Made by a program: the position numbers and the translations under genes. 64,000 nt of DNA from Calditrichota bacterium (lineage in GTDB: Bacteria > Electryoneota > RPQS01): positions 806,001 through 870,000 of the forward strand of contig JACJWA010000001.1 in the NCBI GenBank assembly GCA_020637395.1, given 5' to 3'. The notes below the pieces were generated by a model that was not told the origin of the DNA, ran no database searches, and saw only the letters and a program-made list of their open reading frames with translations. Of the stretch, positions 41,401 to 50,211 are shown in pieces (the stretch's first letter is position 1; each line of letters starts with the position of its first letter).

Positions 41401-42264
41401 TGGACGAACAACGAAGGCCTGAACGAAATGGTCTCACAGGCCTTCGACAAGTTCCGCGAGCGTCTTTTCGAGCACGAAACCGAGCTGAAGAACGAAAAGT
41501 ACCGTATCGAAGTCGGCGACGAACTTCCCCCGGGAATCGTGCAGCTTGTGCGCGTGTATGTCGCACAAAAACGCAAACTGTCCGTTGGCGATAAGATGGC
41601 CGGTCGTCATGGTAACAAGGGCGTAGTGGGTAAGGTTGTTCCGGTCGAGGACATGCCGTTCCTTGCCGACGGGACGCCGGTAGATATTATTCTCAATCCA
41701 CTCTCCGTGCCGTCCCGTATGAATATCGGTCAGCTCTTTGAAACCACGCTGGGCTGGGCCGCGCATCGTTTGGGCGTGCACTTCGCGACTCCCGTCTTTG
41801 ATGGCGCAAAAACTGCGGACGTGGAAGAGTGGCTTGACCGCGCGGGTTTGCCGAAGTCGGGCAAGACCTATCTTTTCGACGGACGCACCGGCGACCGCTT
41901 TAAGGAAGAGACCGCGGTTGGCTTCATGTACGTGCTGAAACTGTCGCACTTGGTGGACGACAAGATTCACGCACGTTCGATTGGACCGTACAGCTTGATC
42001 ACGCAGCAGCCGCTCGGCGGCAAGGCACAGTTCGGCGGCCAGAGATTCGGAGAAATGGAAGTCTGGGCGCTCGAGGCCTACGGCGCTTCGCACATTCTGC
42101 AAGAGATTCTGACCATCAAGTCGGACGACGTCAACGGCCGCGCGCGCACCTATGAAGCCATCGTCAAGGGCGACAATCTTCCCGCGCCCGGTATTCCCGA
42201 GTCCTTCCACGTGCTGGTCAATGAGCTTCGCGGTTTGGGAATTGACGTTGAACTGCGCGAGTGA
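38485..42264 (+). CDS. rpoB: DNA-directed RNA polymerase subunit beta
   Basis: 1,259 residues, full length. The rifampicin region reads QLSQFLDMVNPLTELTHKRR and continues SALGPGGLTRERAGFEV, so Asp516, His526 and Ser531 (E. coli numbering) are wild type. The VHYTHYGRLCPIETPEGP segment resembles FCB-group sequences. The C-terminal clamp/anchor (GDKMAGRHGNKGVVGKV, SKSDDVNGR-like) is complete. Start GTG 38485 with AAGGGAG seven bases upstream. A lineage-type insertion (KKKDAKTRKEDKKLIEDLEA) sits in the 900-960 region. rpoC follows after 87 bases. Confidence 0.98.
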   Translation: MRDTQKTIQRINFSKISEVHEMPDLLDVQLRSFRDFLQADVPPNRRRPVGLEAVFRNIFPIIDNRETHILEYVEYQVERPKYEEEECRERGVTFQAALKAKLRLSSRDETSDAGSFDQTIESEVYLGNLPLMTTSGTFIINGAERVIVSQLHRSPGVFFGEDTHPNGKKIYSARIIPFRGSWIEISTDINDVLNVYVDRRKKFPATTLLRAMGYHTNRDILDLFGFVETVPTNRKDLNKEAGRRLVSDAVNASTGEVVATAGAELTDELIGKLLEAGVQNIDLSKSKKKDISYDILINTVNKDKSTSPDHALEVIYRELRSGDAPDIETARKFLERLLFDEKRYDLGAVGRYRLNNKLELEVAPEITVLTPQDIVAIMKHVLKLRTGRAASDDIDHLGNRRVRTVGEQLANQFSVALSRMARTIKERMNLRDSNALTPQDLINVRTISSVINSFFGTNQLSQFLDMVNPLTELTHKRRLSALGPGGLTRERAGFEVRDVHYTHYGRLCPIETPEGPNIGLISSLCTYARINDMGFVETPYRSVKSGKVTKSIKYLSADEEDRVTIAQANTPINPKGEFLTDRVKCRNRADFPVAQPDGIEYMDVAPSQIVSVAAALIPFLEHDDANRALMGSNMQRQAVPLLRPEAPYVGTGMEKKAAIDSRTMIVAPSDGTVEYVDSDKIIFRPKPVVDENGEEGPQPESVTFKLKKFVRTNQDTCLNQKPSVYEGDEVKAGHTLADGCATDRGELALGRNALVAFMPWHGYNFEDSIIVSERIVYDDIYTSINIEELELQVRETKRGEEELTREIPNVSEDAVKNLDEIGVIRVGAIVRPGDILVGKVTPKGETDLTPEDKLLKAIFGDKAGDVKDASLKAHTGMYGIVINTKLFSRKKKDAKTRKEDKKLIEDLEAKYDRERQRLRRQLCEELYAVLRGHKAREIRNRDETEVLVAEGSSFSEALLQQMDFDAIESGFQWTNNEGLNEMVSQAFDKFRERLFEHETELKNEKYRIEVGDELPPGIVQLVRVYVAQKRKLSVGDKMAGRHGNKGVVGKVVPVEDMPFLADGTPVDIILNPLSVPSRMNIGQLFETTLGWAAHRLGVHFATPVFDGAKTADVEEWLDRAGLPKSGKTYLFDGRTGDRFKEETAVGFMYVLKLSHLVDDKIHARSIGPYSLITQQPLGGKAQFGGQRFGEMEVWALEAYGASHILQEILTIKSDDVNGRARTYEAIVKGDNLPAPGIPESFHVLVNELRGLGIDVELRE

Positions 42265-42351
42265 TCTTGTTCGCTTTCGCTATGTTCGCGTCAATCAAGT
42301 TAGGTAAGTTATCGGCCCACTTGCGGCCTTCATAGGAATAAGGAGCTACGC

Positions 42352-45300
42352 ATGCTGCATTTCGCTGCTGCAACCGAGCACGAACCCCGCAGATACTCCG
42401 AAATTGCCGTCAGCCTCGCGTCGCCGGACACGATTCTCTCGTGGTCGCATGGCGAGGTCACCAAACCAGAAACGATCAACTACCGCAGCTACAAGCCGGA
42501 AAAAGACGGACTGTTCTGCGAAAAGATTTTCGGTCCCGTCAAGGACTGGGAATGCCATTGCGGAAAGTACCGCGGCATTCGCTACAAAGGCATCGTTTGC
42601 GATCGCTGCGGTGTTGAAGTTACGAAGAAAGACGTGCGCCGCAAGCGGATGGGGCACATCGCGCTGGCTGTGCCTGTCGTGCACATCTGGTATTTCCGCA
42701 GCCTGCCGTCCAAGATCAGCTATGTGCTGAATATGAGCACGCGCGAGTTGGAGCAGGTGATCTACTACGAATCCTACGCGGTGATCCAGCCGGGACGCGC
42801 CGATTTGCGCCGCAAAGATCTCCTGTCGGAAAACGAGTACCTCGAGGTGATGCAGGCGCTCGGACCGCAGGACAGTTTGCCGCCCGAAGAACGCTTCATT
42901 GCCAAGATGGGCGGCGATGCCGTGCGCGATCTTCTGGCGAGCGAAGATGTGGACGCTCTGTCCGACGAACTTCGCGCGCAAATCAAAGTCGAGACCAGCG
43001 CGCAGCGCAAGGCCGACGCGATTAAGAAACTGCGCGTCATCGAGTCCTTCAAGCGTTACGAAGGCGACAAGCTCAATCAGCCCGACTGGATGGTGATGTC
43101 CGTGGTGCCCGTGGTGCCGCCGGATCTGCGTCCGTTGGTTCCGCTCGAAGGCGGTCGCTTCGCCACGTCCGACTTGAATGACCTCTACCGTCGCGTGATC
43201 ATTCGCAACAATCGTCTGAAGCGACTGATTGAGATTCGCGCGCCTGAGGTGATTTTGCGCAACGAAAAGCGCATGCTTCAGGAAGCCGTGGATTCGCTGT
43301 TTGACAACGGCAGAAAGTCCGTCGCCGTGCGCTCGGACGGTAATCGTCCCTTGAAGAGCTTGTCCGACAACCTGAAGGGTAAGCAGGGACGCTTCCGTCA
43401 GAATCTGCTCGGAAAACGTGTGGATTATTCCGGTCGTTCCGTGATTGTCGTCGGTCCCGAGCTGCGCTTGCATGAGTGTGGTCTGCCCAAGGAAATGGCC
43501 GTTGAGCTGTTTAAACCGTTCATCATTCGCAAGCTGATCGAATACCAACACGCAAAAACGGTGAAGTCTGCCAAGCGATTGGTGGAGCGCAAGACGGATG
43601 AAGTGTGGGCGATTCTGGAAGAAATCATTCAGGATCATCCCGTGCTCTTGAACCGCGCGCCGACGCTGCACAGGCTCGGTATTCAGGCGTTTCAACCGCT
43701 GCTGATCGAAGGCAAGGCGATTCGTCTGCATCCGCTCGTTTGTCAGGCGTTCAACGCCGACTTCGACGGTGACCAAATGGCTGTGCACGTGCCGCTGTCG
43801 TTTGAAGCGCAGATCGAAGCTCGCCTGCTCATGCTGGCCTGCAACAATATTCTGCATCCCGCCAACGGACGCCCGATCACCGTGCCGCATCAGGACATGG
43901 TGCTCGGTTTGTACTATCTCACCAAGCGCAAGCTGGGTGAGCCGTTCCAGGGCAAGGTGTTTGCCGATCCCTCGGAAATCGTTCTGGCCTATAACGACGG
44001 CAGGATCGGACTGCACACGTTGATTCACGTGCGCGTCAAAGATAAGCTGGTCGAGACCACGGTTGGCCGTGTGATCTTCAATCAGATTCTTCCCGCGGAA
44101 GTTCGCGACAAGAGATACTTCAATGAAATGCTCGCCAAGAAGCGCATTGAAGAAATCATCTACTACTGCGTGCAGACGGTCGGCATCGCGCAGACCTCGC
44201 AGTTCCTCGACAACCTGAAGAAACTGGGTTTTGAGGTTGCGACACGTTCGGGTATCTCCATCGGCCTGTCCGATATCGAGATTCCACCGGAAAAAGATCG
44301 CCTGATTCAGGCCGCCTACAAGAAGGTGGACGAAGTGCAGTCGCAGTACGAAGAAGGTATCATCACGGACGGCGAGCGCTACAACAAGATCATTGACATC
44401 TGGACGCACACCTCGACCGACATCGCCGAGGTGATGTTCGCGAAGCTGCGTGATTCGAAAGACGGATTCAATTCCGTGTTCATGATGGCCGACTCGGGTG
44501 CTCGTGGTTCTAAAGAGCAGATTCGTCAGTTGGCCGGTATGCGCGGACTGATGGCCAAGCCGCAAAAGTCGCTGACCGGACAGAAGGGTGAGATTATCGA
44601 AAGCCCGATCACCGCAAACTTCAAAGAAGGTTTGACGGTGCTCGAGTACTTTATCTCGACTCACGGTGCGCGAAAGGGACTCGCCGACACGGCGCTCAAG
44701 ACTGCGGACGCGGGCTACTTGACCCGTCGTCTGGTGGACGTGGCTCAGGATGTGATCATTCGTGAGTTCGATTGCCAGACGCTGCGCGGTATCACCCTCG
44801 AAGAGGTGCAGGAAGGTGAAGAAGTCACCGAACAGCTGCACGAACGCGTGATGGGACGTGTCCTTGCCGATGATGTTTTCGATCCGGTTTCGAATGAAAA
44901 GATTCTGGATGCGAACACGCTCGTCCGCGAAGCCGAAGCCACGATGTTGGCCAAGGCGGGGATCACCAAGCTGCGCATCCGTTCGGTGTTGACCTGCGAG
45001 AGCCCGCGTGGTGTGTGTGCGCGTTGCTACGGCGTGAATCTGGCCACGGGCCGGATGGTGGATATCGGCGAAGCGGTCGGTGTGATGGCCGCGCAGTCGG
45101 TCGGTGAACCGGGTACGCAGCTGACGCTTCGTACGTTCCACATCGGCGGCGCCGCGTCCCGCGACGTTTCCGAATCGCAGAGAATCGCCAAGAAGTCCGG
45201 TCGTGTTCTGTTTGAAAACGTGGACTTCATCGTTCGCGAAGACGGCACGCGTATCTCGATCCGCCGCTCCGCGATCATCAAACTTCTCGATGAGAACAAT

Positions 45301-46677
45301 CGTACCGTCGCGCGTTACAAGCTGCCCTACGGTGCGCATGTTTACGTTGAGGAGGGCGAAGTCGTACAGAATGGTCACCTGCTCTTCGAGTGGGACCCCT
45401 ATGCCGATTCAATTCTGGCTTCGAAGTCCGGCAAGCTGCACTTCATTGATATTCGTCAGGACCTGACGTTCCATGAGGACGTGGACGAAGCGACCGGCAT
45501 GAAGCACAAGGTGATCATGGAGTCGCGCGACCGCAAATTGAATCCGCATATCGTGATTCTGGATGCGGACGGCACACGACTGGCCAATCACGTTTTGCCG
45601 ATTGGCGCGCACTTGCTCGTCGAAGACGGCATTGAGGTGAAGATCGGCGATCCTCTGGCGAAGATGCCGAGGAAGTCGCAAGCCATTCGAGACATCACCG
45701 GCGGTCTGCCGCGCGTGACGGAGCTCTTCGAAGCCCGTAAGCCGAAGGATCCCGCAATTGTCACGGAGATTGACGGCGTTGTCCGCTTCGGCGGCATGAA
45801 ACGTGGCGTGCGTATCGTGACCGTGACGTCGGAAGACGGTTCGATGGTGAAAAACTACGCCGTGCCCTATGGCAAGCACATTCTCGTGCATGACCACGAC
45901 CGCGTGTCCGCCGGCGAAAAGATCACTGAAGGCTCGGTCGCTCCGCAGGATATTCTGGCCATCCAAGGTCCGAATCGTGTGCAGGAGTACCTCGCCAAGG
46001 AGATTCAGGAAGTGTACCGCTCGCAGGGTGTGGCGATCAACGACAAGCACATTGAGGTGATTGTCCGCCAGATGCTGCAGAAGGTTCGCATTGATGATCC
46101 GGGCGACACGCGTTATCTGGAAGGCGATCATGTGGATCGCATCAAGTTCACGCGCGAGAACGAACAGCTTGTGAACAAGGTGGTCGTTGATGAGGCTGGT
46201 GACTCGGGTTTCCGAGTCGGGCAGATTCTGGATCGTACGGAAGTGAATCGCGCCAATCGCGGGTTGAAGGCGGACAGCAAGGATCCATCTAAGTCACGTC
46301 CCGCGCATCCTGCGACCTATTCCCCGGTGCTCTTGGGAATCACGCAGGCCAGCTTGTCCACGGACAGCTTCATCTCGGCTGCAAGTTTCCAGCAGACTAC
46401 GAGCGTCTTGACGGACGCGGCGATTGCCAATAAGGTGGACAACCTGTCTGGTTTGAAGGAGAACGTGATTCTCGGTCATTTGATTCCTGCCGGTACCGGA
46501 CTCAGCCGCTACGGCAAGCTGGAGATCATCCGGCCCGAGCATGAGGAGGAAGAGCTGGCCAGGGACTTCAGGATTGAAATGTCCGAACTTATGAACACCT
46601 TGGAGCAGAATGCTGCTGGAGTGGAGGAGGACAACCTCGAAACTCCGCAAAGTGGCAGCAAGCCTGAGGTTTCATAG
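42352..46677 (+). CDS. rpoC: DNA-directed RNA polymerase subunit beta'
   Basis: 1,441 residues. The N-terminal zinc site has CHCG and CDRCG, the catalytic Mg loop is NADFDGDQMAVHVPLS, and the bridge helix and trigger loop follow (GLMAKPQKSLTGQ, then ARKGLADTALKTADAGYLTRR). A second zinc site is in the 880s (CESPRGVCARCYG). The C-terminal segment, SFQQTTSVLTDAAI-like, is complete. Strong AAGGAG 8 bases before the ATG. Tandem terminators follow within 80 bases. Confidence 0.98.
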   Translation: MLHFAAATEHEPRRYSEIAVSLASPDTILSWSHGEVTKPETINYRSYKPEKDGLFCEKIFGPVKDWECHCGKYRGIRYKGIVCDRCGVEVTKKDVRRKRMGHIALAVPVVHIWYFRSLPSKISYVLNMSTRELEQVIYYESYAVIQPGRADLRRKDLLSENEYLEVMQALGPQDSLPPEERFIAKMGGDAVRDLLASEDVDALSDELRAQIKVETSAQRKADAIKKLRVIESFKRYEGDKLNQPDWMVMSVVPVVPPDLRPLVPLEGGRFATSDLNDLYRRVIIRNNRLKRLIEIRAPEVILRNEKRMLQEAVDSLFDNGRKSVAVRSDGNRPLKSLSDNLKGKQGRFRQNLLGKRVDYSGRSVIVVGPELRLHECGLPKEMAVELFKPFIIRKLIEYQHAKTVKSAKRLVERKTDEVWAILEEIIQDHPVLLNRAPTLHRLGIQAFQPLLIEGKAIRLHPLVCQAFNADFDGDQMAVHVPLSFEAQIEARLLMLACNNILHPANGRPITVPHQDMVLGLYYLTKRKLGEPFQGKVFADPSEIVLAYNDGRIGLHTLIHVRVKDKLVETTVGRVIFNQILPAEVRDKRYFNEMLAKKRIEEIIYYCVQTVGIAQTSQFLDNLKKLGFEVATRSGISIGLSDIEIPPEKDRLIQAAYKKVDEVQSQYEEGIITDGERYNKIIDIWTHTSTDIAEVMFAKLRDSKDGFNSVFMMADSGARGSKEQIRQLAGMRGLMAKPQKSLTGQKGEIIESPITANFKEGLTVLEYFISTHGARKGLADTALKTADAGYLTRRLVDVAQDVIIREFDCQTLRGITLEEVQEGEEVTEQLHERVMGRVLADDVFDPVSNEKILDANTLVREAEATMLAKAGITKLRIRSVLTCESPRGVCARCYGVNLATGRMVDIGEAVGVMAAQSVGEPGTQLTLRTFHIGGAASRDVSESQRIAKKSGRVLFENVDFIVREDGTRISIRRSAIIKLLDENNRTVARYKLPYGAHVYVEEGEVVQNGHLLFEWDPYADSILASKSGKLHFIDIRQDLTFHEDVDEATGMKHKVIMESRDRKLNPHIVILDADGTRLANHVLPIGAHLLVEDGIEVKIGDPLAKMPRKSQAIRDITGGLPRVTELFEARKPKDPAIVTEIDGVVRFGGMKRGVRIVTVTSEDGSMVKNYAVPYGKHILVHDHDRVSAGEKITEGSVAPQDILAIQGPNRVQEYLAKEIQEVYRSQGVAINDKHIEVIVRQMLQKVRIDDPGDTRYLEGDHVDRIKFTRENEQLVNKVVVDEAGDSGFRVGQILDRTEVNRANRGLKADSKDPSKSRPAHPATYSPVLLGITQASLSTDSFISAASFQQTTSVLTDAAIANKVDNLSGLKENVILGHLIPAGTGLSRYGKLEIIRPEHEEEELARDFRIEMSELMNTLEQNAAGVEEDNLETPQSGSKPEVS

Positions 46678-46691
46678 CTTTTTCTGTCAAG

Positions 46692-46715
46692 TTGCTGTTT
46701 ATACAGCAATTTAAC
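46692..46715 (+). terminator. first terminator after rpoC
   Basis: TTGCTGT (46692-46698) pairs with ACAGCAA (46703-46709) over TTAT, followed by TTTAAC. Confidence 0.65.
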
Positions 46716-46726
46716 ATTTGCTTGTC

Positions 46727-46765
46727 GTTCCGGGCGGCTGCGGGGCCGCCCGGAACCACTTTCTT
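46727..46765 (+). terminator. second terminator after rpoC
   Basis: GTTCCGGGCGGC (46727-46738) pairs perfectly with GCCGCCCGGAAC (46745-46756) over TGCGGG, followed by CACTTTCTT. With the first hairpin it should largely close the beta operon. Confidence 0.8.
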
Positions 46766-46771
46766 ACTGAC

Positions 46772-46800
46772 TTGACAATCCGAGACTCGATTATTAGATT
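46772..46800 (+). promoter_or_regulatory. promoter of the str/S10/spc ribosomal block
   Basis: TTGACA (46772-46777, perfect), 17-base spacer, TAGATT (46795-46800). The start near 46807 gives a leader of about 25 bases before rpsL. Confidence 0.75.
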
Positions 46801-46810
46801 AGCTAATCTA
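46795..46810. promoter_or_regulatory. perfect 16-bp palindrome over the rpsL -10 box, possible operator
   Basis: TAGATTAGCTAATCTA is self-complementary over all 16 bases and covers the -10 hexamer through the expected transcription start. A protein bound there would block polymerase. No known regulator site is recognised. Confidence 0.5.
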
Positions 46811-46832
46811 CGCCACAAAATTTCGACCAACC

Positions 46833-47231
46833 TTGCCGACGATTCAACAACTTATCCGATCAGGCCGCGAAGCTATTCAATATAAGTCTTCCGCACCGGC
46901 TCTGATGAACTGCCCGCAGCGACGCGGAGTGTGTACCCGTGTGTACACCACGACGCCGAAAAAGCCGAATTCGGCGCTGCGCAAAGTCGCTCGTGTGAAA
47001 TTGACCAACGGCGTTGTGGTCACCGCGTATATTCCCGGTGAAGGCCACAACCTGCAGGAACACTCACTGGTGATGATCCGCGGAGGTCGTGTCAAGGACT
47101 TGCCGGGGGTTCGCTATCATATTATTCGCGGAATTCTCGATACCGCCGGAGTGGACGGCCGCAAGCAGGGACGTTCCAAATACGGCACCAAGAAGAAAGC
47201 CGCGGCTCAAACCAAGGGCAAGAAGAAGTAG
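46833..47231 (+). CDS. rpsL: 30S ribosomal protein S12
   Basis: 132 residues; MPTIQQLIRSGR is the expected N-terminus and fixes the TTG start at 46833 (no Shine-Dalgarno sequence). The decoding-site loops TTPKKPNSALRK and GRVKDLPGVRYH are wild type, so the usual streptomycin-resistance positions are unaltered. First gene of the str-S10-spc transcript. Confidence 0.97.
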   Translation: MPTIQQLIRSGREAIQYKSSAPALMNCPQRRGVCTRVYTTTPKKPNSALRKVARVKLTNGVVVTAYIPGEGHNLQEHSLVMIRGGRVKDLPGVRYHIIRGILDTAGVDGRKQGRSKYGTKKKAAAQTKGKKK

Positions 47232-47239
47232 GATAAACG

Positions 47240-47710
47240 ATGCCCCGTCGTAAACGAATTGTCAAACGCGAAGTCCCCGCCGATCCGAAGTACGGCTCAC
47301 TGCAGGTGGCTTCCTTCATAAATGGTCTACTGCGCCGCGGTAAGCGCTCCATTGCCGAGCGGATGTTCTATGGCGCTTTCGATCTGATCGAGAAAAAGGC
47401 CAAGTCCGATCCCCTGGATGTTTTTTCCAAGGCCATGAAGAATGTGGCTCCCGTGGTTGAGGTCAAGAGCCGCCGAGTCGGTGGTGCCACCTACCAGGTG
47501 CCCGTCGAGGTCAGCCCGTCCCGCCGTCAGGCTCTGGCCATTCGCTGGCTGATTTCCTACTCGAAGTCGCGCGGTGAGAAGACCATGGCCGAAAAGCTCG
47601 CCGGCGAACTGATCGCCGCGGCAAAAGGTGAAGGCAGCTCTGTTAAGAAACGTGATGAAACGCATAAGATGGCCGAAGCCAACCGCGCTTTCGCCCATTT
47701 TCGTTGGTAA
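47240..47710 (+). CDS. rpsG: 30S ribosomal protein S7
   Basis: 156 residues, nucleates assembly of the 30S head. MPRRKRIVKREVPADPKYGS, the beta-hairpin VKSRRVGGATYQVPVEV and the C-terminal HKMAEANRAFAHFRW are intact. Starts 8 bases after rpsL. Confidence 0.98.
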   Translation: MPRRKRIVKREVPADPKYGSLQVASFINGLLRRGKRSIAERMFYGAFDLIEKKAKSDPLDVFSKAMKNVAPVVEVKSRRVGGATYQVPVEVSPSRRQALAIRWLISYSKSRGEKTMAEKLAGELIAAAKGEGSSVKKRDETHKMAEANRAFAHFRW

Positions 47711-47752
47711 TACTGCCCTTTGTGAACAAGACTTGTTAACGGTGAAGTAAAC

Positions 47753-49864
47753 GTGTCAAACGCTACCAGTACATCTGCCAAGGAGAAAGTCAACCCGTCT
47801 GTTGATCTGTTGCGCCGTACGCGCAACATCGGCATCATGGCGCATATTGACGCCGGAAAGACGACCACGACTGAGCGCATTCTGTTTTACACAGGCCGAC
47901 TGCACCGCATGGGCGAAGTGCATGAAGGCGGCGCGACCATGGACTGGATGGAGCAGGAAAAAGAGCGCGGGATCACGATTACATCGGCTTCGACCACATG
48001 CGAGTGGCGCGATCACCGGATCAACATCATTGATACTCCAGGCCACGTGGACTTCACGGTTGAAGTGGAGCGCAGTCTGCGCGTCTTGGATGGAGCCGTC
48101 GCTCTGTTCTGTGCAGTCGGGGGTGTGGAGCCGCAGTCGGAAACGGTCTGGCGTCAGGCGAATCGCTACAAGGTTCCTCGCATTTGCTTTGTGAACAAGA
48201 TGGATCGTTCGGGTGCCGATTTCTATCGCGCCGTGGACATGATCCGGACGCAGCTTCACGCGAACCCTGTTCCGATTACGATTCCGATGGGCGCAGCGGA
48301 CATGTTCCAAGGCGTCATTGACCTGATTTCGTTCAAGTCCATCGTCTGGGTGGAAGACTCGCACGGCATGCATTTCGAAGAGTTCGATGTGCCGAAAGAC
48401 ATGTTTGACGTGGCCAATCACTGGCGCGAAAAACTTCTCGAGTCCGTCGCCGAGTTTGATGATCATTTGCTTGAGAAATTCTTGGCCGGTGAGGCGCTCT
48501 TACCTGCCGAGATTATGGCCGCGCTGCGCAAGGCGACGATTTCGCTGAAGTGCTTCCCCGTGCTGTGCGGCGCGTCGTTCAAGAACAAGGGCGTGCAGAG
48601 ACTGCTCGACGCAATTGTTGAGTTGCTTCCGTCTCCGCTGGATATCGGCGAAGTGGCGGGAATGAATCCCAACACGGAAGAAGAGTTGACGCGCGGTCCG
48701 AGCGTGGAAGAGCCGTTTGCGGCGCTTGCATTCAAGATTCTCACCGATCCTTATGTCGGTCGTCTGACCTACGTTCGAGTCTATTCCGGCAAGCTGGACG
48801 CTGGTTCCGCGGTCTTCAACTCCACGCGCGACAAGCGTGAACGCATCTCGCGTATCGTGCGTATGTTCGCAGACAAGCGCGAAGAAATGCAGGCGGTCGA
48901 AGCCGGAGACATCTGCGCCGTAGTGGGGCTCAAGGACGTACGCACGGGCGATACGTTGTGCGATCCCAAGTCGCCGATTCTGCTCGAAAAGATGGAGTTC
49001 CCGACGCCTGTGATCGAGATCGCCATCGAGCCCAAGACGCGCGCGGATCAGGACAAGATTTCCGAATCGCTGGCTCGTCTTGCGGAAGAAGATCCAACCT
49101 TCCACGTGAAGTTCAACGAGGAAACCGGGCAGACCGTGATCGCCGGCATGGGCGAGCTGCACCTCGAGATTCTCGTTGACCGCTTGATGCGCGAGTTCAA
49201 GGTGGAAGCCGTTGTTGGCGCGCCGCAGGTGTCCTACAAAGAGTGTATTCGCCAGGCCTCAACCGTCAATCACAAGTTCGCTAAGCAGAGCGGCGGACGC
49301 GGACAGTATGCCCATGTGGTGATCAACGCTTCCCCGGGTGAGCCGGGCAGCGGGCTGGTATTTGAAAACAAGATTGTCGGCGGCACGATTCCTAAGGAAT
49401 ATGTCCCCGCCGTTCACAAGGGCATGGAAGACGCGATGGCGAACGGCCCGCTCGCCGGTTTCCCGATCATGGACGTCAAGATCGAGCTCGTGGATGGTTC
49501 ATACCACGAAGTGGACTCGAATGAAATGGCCTTCAAGATCTGCGGCGCCATGGCGCTCAAGGAAGCCGTGACCAAGGGCAATCCCGCGCTGATGGAACCG
49601 ATTATGAAGGTGGAAGTCGTGACGCCCGATTCCTACCTCGGAAACGTGGTCGGCGATTTGAACTCCCGCCGCGGCCGCATTCAGGAAATGCATCCGCGTT
49701 CGGACGGCCAAGTCGTCAATGCCATGGTTCCGCTTTCTGAAATGTTCGGGTACGCGACGAGCCTGCGTTCGCAAACGCAGGGCCGAGCTATCTTCACGAT
49801 GCAGTTCGACCACTTCATGGAAGTGCCGAAGTCCATCTCCGAAAAGATCCTCGAGAAGCGTTAG
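47753..49864 (+). CDS. fusA: elongation factor G
   Basis: 703 residues. GTPase motifs are AHIDAGKTTTTER, DTPGHVDF and NKMDRSGAD, and domains II-V follow (GRGQYAHV, GNVVGDLNSRRGRI). It drives translocation and ribosome recycling. GTG 47753 is chosen, 42 bases after rpsG. No tuf follows; rpsJ is next after 35 bases. Confidence 0.98.
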   Translation: MSNATSTSAKEKVNPSVDLLRRTRNIGIMAHIDAGKTTTTERILFYTGRLHRMGEVHEGGATMDWMEQEKERGITITSASTTCEWRDHRINIIDTPGHVDFTVEVERSLRVLDGAVALFCAVGGVEPQSETVWRQANRYKVPRICFVNKMDRSGADFYRAVDMIRTQLHANPVPITIPMGAADMFQGVIDLISFKSIVWVEDSHGMHFEEFDVPKDMFDVANHWREKLLESVAEFDDHLLEKFLAGEALLPAEIMAALRKATISLKCFPVLCGASFKNKGVQRLLDAIVELLPSPLDIGEVAGMNPNTEEELTRGPSVEEPFAALAFKILTDPYVGRLTYVRVYSGKLDAGSAVFNSTRDKRERISRIVRMFADKREEMQAVEAGDICAVVGLKDVRTGDTLCDPKSPILLEKMEFPTPVIEIAIEPKTRADQDKISESLARLAEEDPTFHVKFNEETGQTVIAGMGELHLEILVDRLMREFKVEAVVGAPQVSYKECIRQASTVNHKFAKQSGGRGQYAHVVINASPGEPGSGLVFENKIVGGTIPKEYVPAVHKGMEDAMANGPLAGFPIMDVKIELVDGSYHEVDSNEMAFKICGAMALKEAVTKGNPALMEPIMKVEVVTPDSYLGNVVGDLNSRRGRIQEMHPRSDGQVVNAMVPLSEMFGYATSLRSQTQGRAIFTMQFDHFMEVPKSISEKILEKR

Positions 49865-49899
49865 TCTCCCGCCGATCCGCAAAAACCCCACTTTTTCGC

Positions 49900-50211
49900 A
49901 TGGCACAACAATCCTCCATCCGGATCCGGCTGAAAAGTTACGATCATAACCTGATCGACAAGTCAACCGAGAAAATCATCCAGACGGCGAAGCAGACGGG
50001 CGCGCTGATTTCCGGCCCGATTCCCCTGCCGACGCGACGCACGGTGTATACCGTCAATCGCTCGCCGCACTCGGACAAGAAGTCCCGTGAGCAGTTTGAG
50101 ACGCGCATTCACAAGCGCCTAATTGACATTCATAACTCCTCGCCGCGCACGATTGATGCTCTGATTCGCATCGAACTCCCCGCCGGCGTAGACATCGAGA
50201 TCAAGACATGA
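49900..50211 (+). CDS. rpsJ: 30S ribosomal protein S10 (NusE)
   Basis: 103 residues (IRIRLKSYDHNLIDKSTEKIIQ, GPIPLPTRR, VYTVNRSPH). It also acts with NusB/NusG in antitermination in other bacteria. Its ATGA overlap couples it to rplC. Confidence 0.98.
   Translation: MAQQSSIRIRLKSYDHNLIDKSTEKIIQTAKQTGALISGPIPLPTRRTVYTVNRSPHSDKKSREQFETRIHKRLIDIHNSSPRTIDALIRIELPAGVDIEIKT

Noticed and set aside
42346..45378. 1,010-residue open frame antisense to rpoC
   Set aside because: It lies opposite the conserved rpoC gene, has His/Gln-rich composition without domains, and is explained by the strong codon bias of rpoC.
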